22,684 nucleotides of DNA from a virus: IMG/VR virus record IMGVR_UViG_3300025137_008070, positions 1 through 22,684 of that record. One strand, given 5' to 3'. Under the pieces are notes generated by a model. That model saw only the letters and a list, made by a program, of their open reading frames with translations. It had not been told where the DNA came from and did not search any database. Position 1 is the stretch's first letter. Each line of letters begins with the position of its first letter. The position numbers and the translations under genes were made by a program. Positions 21,004 to 22,684 of this stretch are shown one piece after another.

Positions 21004-22055
21004 TAACGTAACCCGGTAGTTTCAAATACATCTCTTGCAACTCCTGCTGAAAAGCCTCCTTCAACACCTTTAACTATAACTGATATAGCGTTATGACTAT
21101 GAAGACTTTCATTATGAGAAGCTACAATCTTAAAGTCTTTAATACGAGACTCGCTACTAAGCTTTTCATACATTAAACGTACTGCATCTTCTACAAACTT
21201 TAGATTAGAACCATTAAGTTCAGCAAATGCTTGCTCATCTTCTCTCTTAACCATAACTTGTGTTTCAGTCTGTAAAGCAGTCAAGCATAACTCTTGTATA
21301 TCTTCTACCCACAACATATCATCAAACTTAACACTAACTCTTGCAACACTTCGTTGACTATGAGGTACAGTAGCACGGTTACGATACTTTTCAGCATGCT
21401 CACTCAATTCAAAACTACAAGGACATGCAGATGAATATACAAAATCGAAGTGAATATACTTCTTAAATTCACCATCTTTAGTAAGATCACCTTCGAATAC
21501 TACATCATAATATTGATAACCTTCTAACCCACTACGTAAACTAGTTTGCTTAATAGGATATGAAATCTTAAGCATAATTCTAGAATCAAAGCATTTAAGA
21601 TTCTCTCTATATGACTCTAATACATCTTTAATATTATTAATACTAAAAACATCATCCTTATGATCATAAAAACTTCTCATTATACGAGACATATTAATAC
21701 CTTTCTTATGAGCTTCTAAACTTACACTACCAGTTACACTAGTTTCAAGATTAATAGTCTTACCATCTCTCTTCTTATATGTTAAAGGTAACTTAAAGTT
21801 ATGTATACCTACTTGTTGAATAGGTACCGCAGCACCTTGAATTAAACTCGACGGGCCATTCTGTAGATCGGGTAGAGATGAAATATATTTTCTATCGGCT
21901 TTAACCTTATTATCATAAACTCTAATAGGGGGAAAATAACCTTTACTATATTCTTCACCCATTAGTTCTTTTGCAATAATATCTTTTTCACCGGTAAGTT
22001 CACTTTCACTTACATCATCACCCAACCATTCATAACTTTTATTTTTATCCGACAT
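21003..22055 (-). CDS. folE2: GTP cyclohydrolase I, FolE2 type
   Basis: This 350-residue enzyme converts GTP to 7,8-dihydroneopterin triphosphate, the first step towards folate and 7-deazapurines. FolE2 (the COG1469/MptA type) works with metals other than zinc (established knowledge). Visible signatures: VGIHNFKLPLTY, then VSLEAHKKGINMSR (about 111-124), IMLKISYPIKQTSLRSG, and ACPCSFELSEH at 210-220 with Cys211 and Cys213, then VPHSQRS at 230-236. The order and spacing match the FolE2 family. N-terminal 1-60 is a charged tail not seen in short family members. It has the strongest promoter in the window (TTGAAA-N16-TATAAT) and is transcribed opposite to the island. In phages this enzyme can feed deazaguanine DNA modification, but no queD/queC gene is in this window. 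Confidence 0.93.
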   Translation of the reverse strand: MSDKNKSYEWLGDDVSESELTGEKDIIAKELMGEEYSKGYFPPIRVYDNKVKADRKYISSLPDLQNGPSSLIQGAAVPIQQVGIHNFKLPLTYKKRDGKTINLETSVTGSVSLEAHKKGINMSRIMRSFYDHKDDVFSINNIKDVLESYRENLKCFDSRIMLKISYPIKQTSLRSGLEGYQYYDVVFEGDLTKDGEFKKYIHFDFVYSSACPCSFELSEHAEKYRNRATVPHSQRSVARVSVKFDDMLWVEDIQELCLTALQTETQVMVKREDEQAFAELNGSNLKFVEDAVRLMYEKLSSESRIKDFKIVASHNESLHSHNAISVIVKGVEGGFSAGVARDVFETTGLR

Positions 22056-22061
22056 ATATCT

Positions 22062-22089
22062 ATTATACCATATAGATTAAATATTTCAA
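22062..22089 (-). promoter_or_regulatory. Sigma70-type promoter TTGAAA-N16-TATAAT for folE2
   Basis: On the minus strand TTGAAA (22089-22084) is followed by 16 bases and TATAAT (22067-22062), six bases before the ATG at 22055, with GG before TATAAT. This is a near-consensus host-type promoter with a predicted start at the ATG itself. The late-type element for the opposite gene lies inside its spacer. Confidence 0.7.
22076..22083 (+). promoter_or_regulatory. T4-late-type promoter element ATTAAATA for the 22089 gene
   Basis: ATTAAATA, then TTTCA, then the ATG at 22089: exactly five bases. It lies entirely between the -35 and -10 of the opposite folE2 promoter. Confidence 0.6.
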
Positions 22090-22684
22090 TGACCGATAAA
22101 GAATTATTTGAGAAAACTGAAAAAGTTTTTAAACTCAAGAAAGAGAATAAGATTATTAAAGAATCTTATAATAAAAGTGAATTTAAAAAGGTTTTGGAAA
22201 AAAATAAACGCAAGATTCGTTATAAAAGTTCTGACAACGAACAAAAAACATCTCCAATTGGATCAAATTACGGAGATAATACAGTAAGTGCTGCTAGGGG
22301 ATTAGGTAGAGGAGCAGCAACAGCAGCTCAATTAGGTGGTCAAGCCATAGGAGCGACAGCTAGAGCTGGTGCAGCAACAGCAGGAGCAGCAGCAAGAGGA
22401 TTAGGTAAATTTGGTAAATTTTTAAGTAAAGTAACCCCTGGAACTAAAGCTTATAAGGATAGAAAAGCCGATACACAACAAAAACAAGCTCAAGCTAGGG
22501 CCGAACAACTAAAAAATATTCAAATGCAACAGCAAATGATGTTCGGTGGTGATCAATCTAAACCTGGTCAAGATGGCAAGCCGGGTCCAGGAGGTCCAGG
22601 AGGTCCTAAGCCGGGTCCAGGAGGTCCAGGAGGTCCTAAGCCGGGTCCAGGAGGTCCAAAACCAGGTCCAGGAGGTCCAGGAGG
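22089..22684 (+). CDS. Ala/Gly-rich protein with Pro/Gly tandem repeat (3' partial)
   Basis: 198 residues are visible before the right edge. Residues 1-60 are charged and helical (MTDKELFEKTEKVFK...), with an L-F-E site at the seventh residue region. Residues 66-115 are Ala/Gly-rich with repeating small residues (AARGLGRGAATAAQLGG, then ATARAGAATAGAAARGLGKF), which could be an amphipathic or membrane-interacting segment. A Gln/Lys-rich helix then leads into a Pro/Gly tail with a ten-residue unit, PKPGPGGPGG, still continuing at the edge. The unit does not keep Gly at every third place, so it is not true collagen. A tail fibre, neck or internal virion protein is possible. Its function is not recognised. 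Confidence 0.7.
   Translation, partial: MTDKELFEKTEKVFKLKKENKIIKESYNKSEFKKVLEKNKRKIRYKSSDNEQKTSPIGSNYGDNTVSAARGLGRGAATAAQLGGQAIGATARAGAATAGAAARGLGKFGKFLSKVTPGTKAYKDRKADTQQKQAQARAEQLKNIQMQQQMMFGGDQSKPGQDGKPGPGGPGGPKPGPGGPGGPKPGPGGPKPGPGGPG
22581..22684 (+). repeat. 30-bp tandem repeat encoding PKPGPGGPGG
   Basis: A 30-base unit at 22581-22610 is repeated exactly at 22611-22640. A third partial copy follows, and then a variant where AAACCA replaces the start of the unit, up to the window edge. The reading frame stays open throughout, so copy number can change without a frameshift. Confidence 0.85.

Noticed and set aside
22581-22684. The 30-bp repeat as a CRISPR array
   Set aside because: The units are directly adjacent, with no spacers, and are translated in frame.
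22560-22684. Collagen-like domain
   Set aside because: Gly is not at every third position; the unit is ten residues long and breaks the G-x-y register.
1-22684. tRNA or other structured RNA genes
   Set aside because: No cloverleaf-like or rRNA-like segment was seen by eye; nearly all sequence is accounted for by coding frames. A covariance search would be needed to exclude small RNAs.

Overview
The window looks like part of a large, A+T-rich genome of a T4-like tailed phage, most likely marine. The reasons are: a DUF6267-type protein with its KxDG block (established from T4-like marine phages); tiny Lys/Arg/Cys-rich proteins of the SAYASG and DUF5872 kind; short N-terminal leaders ending in (L/I/F)-x-E, like T4 capsid-targeting peptides; T4-late-type TAAATA promoter elements; densely packed, overlapping genes; and no RNA genes. 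The host cannot be named from the sequence. TTGAAA-N16-TATAAT promoters point to a sigma70-type bacterium, and low-GC marine alphaproteobacteria such as SAR11 are a guess.

Layout. (1) 1-4104 holds virion-type genes. These are the 3' part of a KxDG + NMN-adenylyltransferase-like fusion, an acidic protein on the minus strand, four small basic proteins in a tight run (two of them, 44 and 53 aa, are very short), and a Gly/Ser/Thr-rich probable structural protein. (2) 4139-19163 is a continuous plus-strand accessory island. It contains one unknown protein, six radical SAM enzymes, three or four glycosyltransferases, a split two-gene transketolase, two SDR sugar-nucleotide epimerase-like enzymes, a short DegT-like aminotransferase, a PIG-L deacetylase, a short UDP-sugar dehydrogenase-like protein, a NodB deacetylase and a GT32 glycosyltransferase. 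Most junctions are ATGA or longer overlaps. It reads as three transcription blocks (4139-10470, 10491-15096, 15112-19163), each opened by a recognisable promoter element. (3) 19170-20712 returns to phage-type genes: a histone H1-like protein, a RimK-associated/retropepsin-like protease with a capsid-targeting-type leader, and an orphan APH/choline-kinase-like protein. (4) 20722-22055 on the minus strand has folE2 followed by a 3-TM protein, under a strong sigma70-type promoter. (5) 22089 to the end is the start of an Ala/Gly then Pro/Gly-repeat protein.

How it may work together. The island has parts for building or tailoring an unusual glycan or glycosylated metabolite: activated sugars (SDR, DegT, dehydrogenase), C2-unit transfer (transketolase), radical chemistry, deacetylation and glycosyl transfer. 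Its product cannot be read from the sequence. The two signals most worth checking are (a) a fixed TAAATA-N5-start-codon arrangement at six gene starts, which predicts leaderless late mRNAs, and (b) a set of proteins with capsid-targeting-type N-termini, which predicts a group of head-packaged internal proteins.
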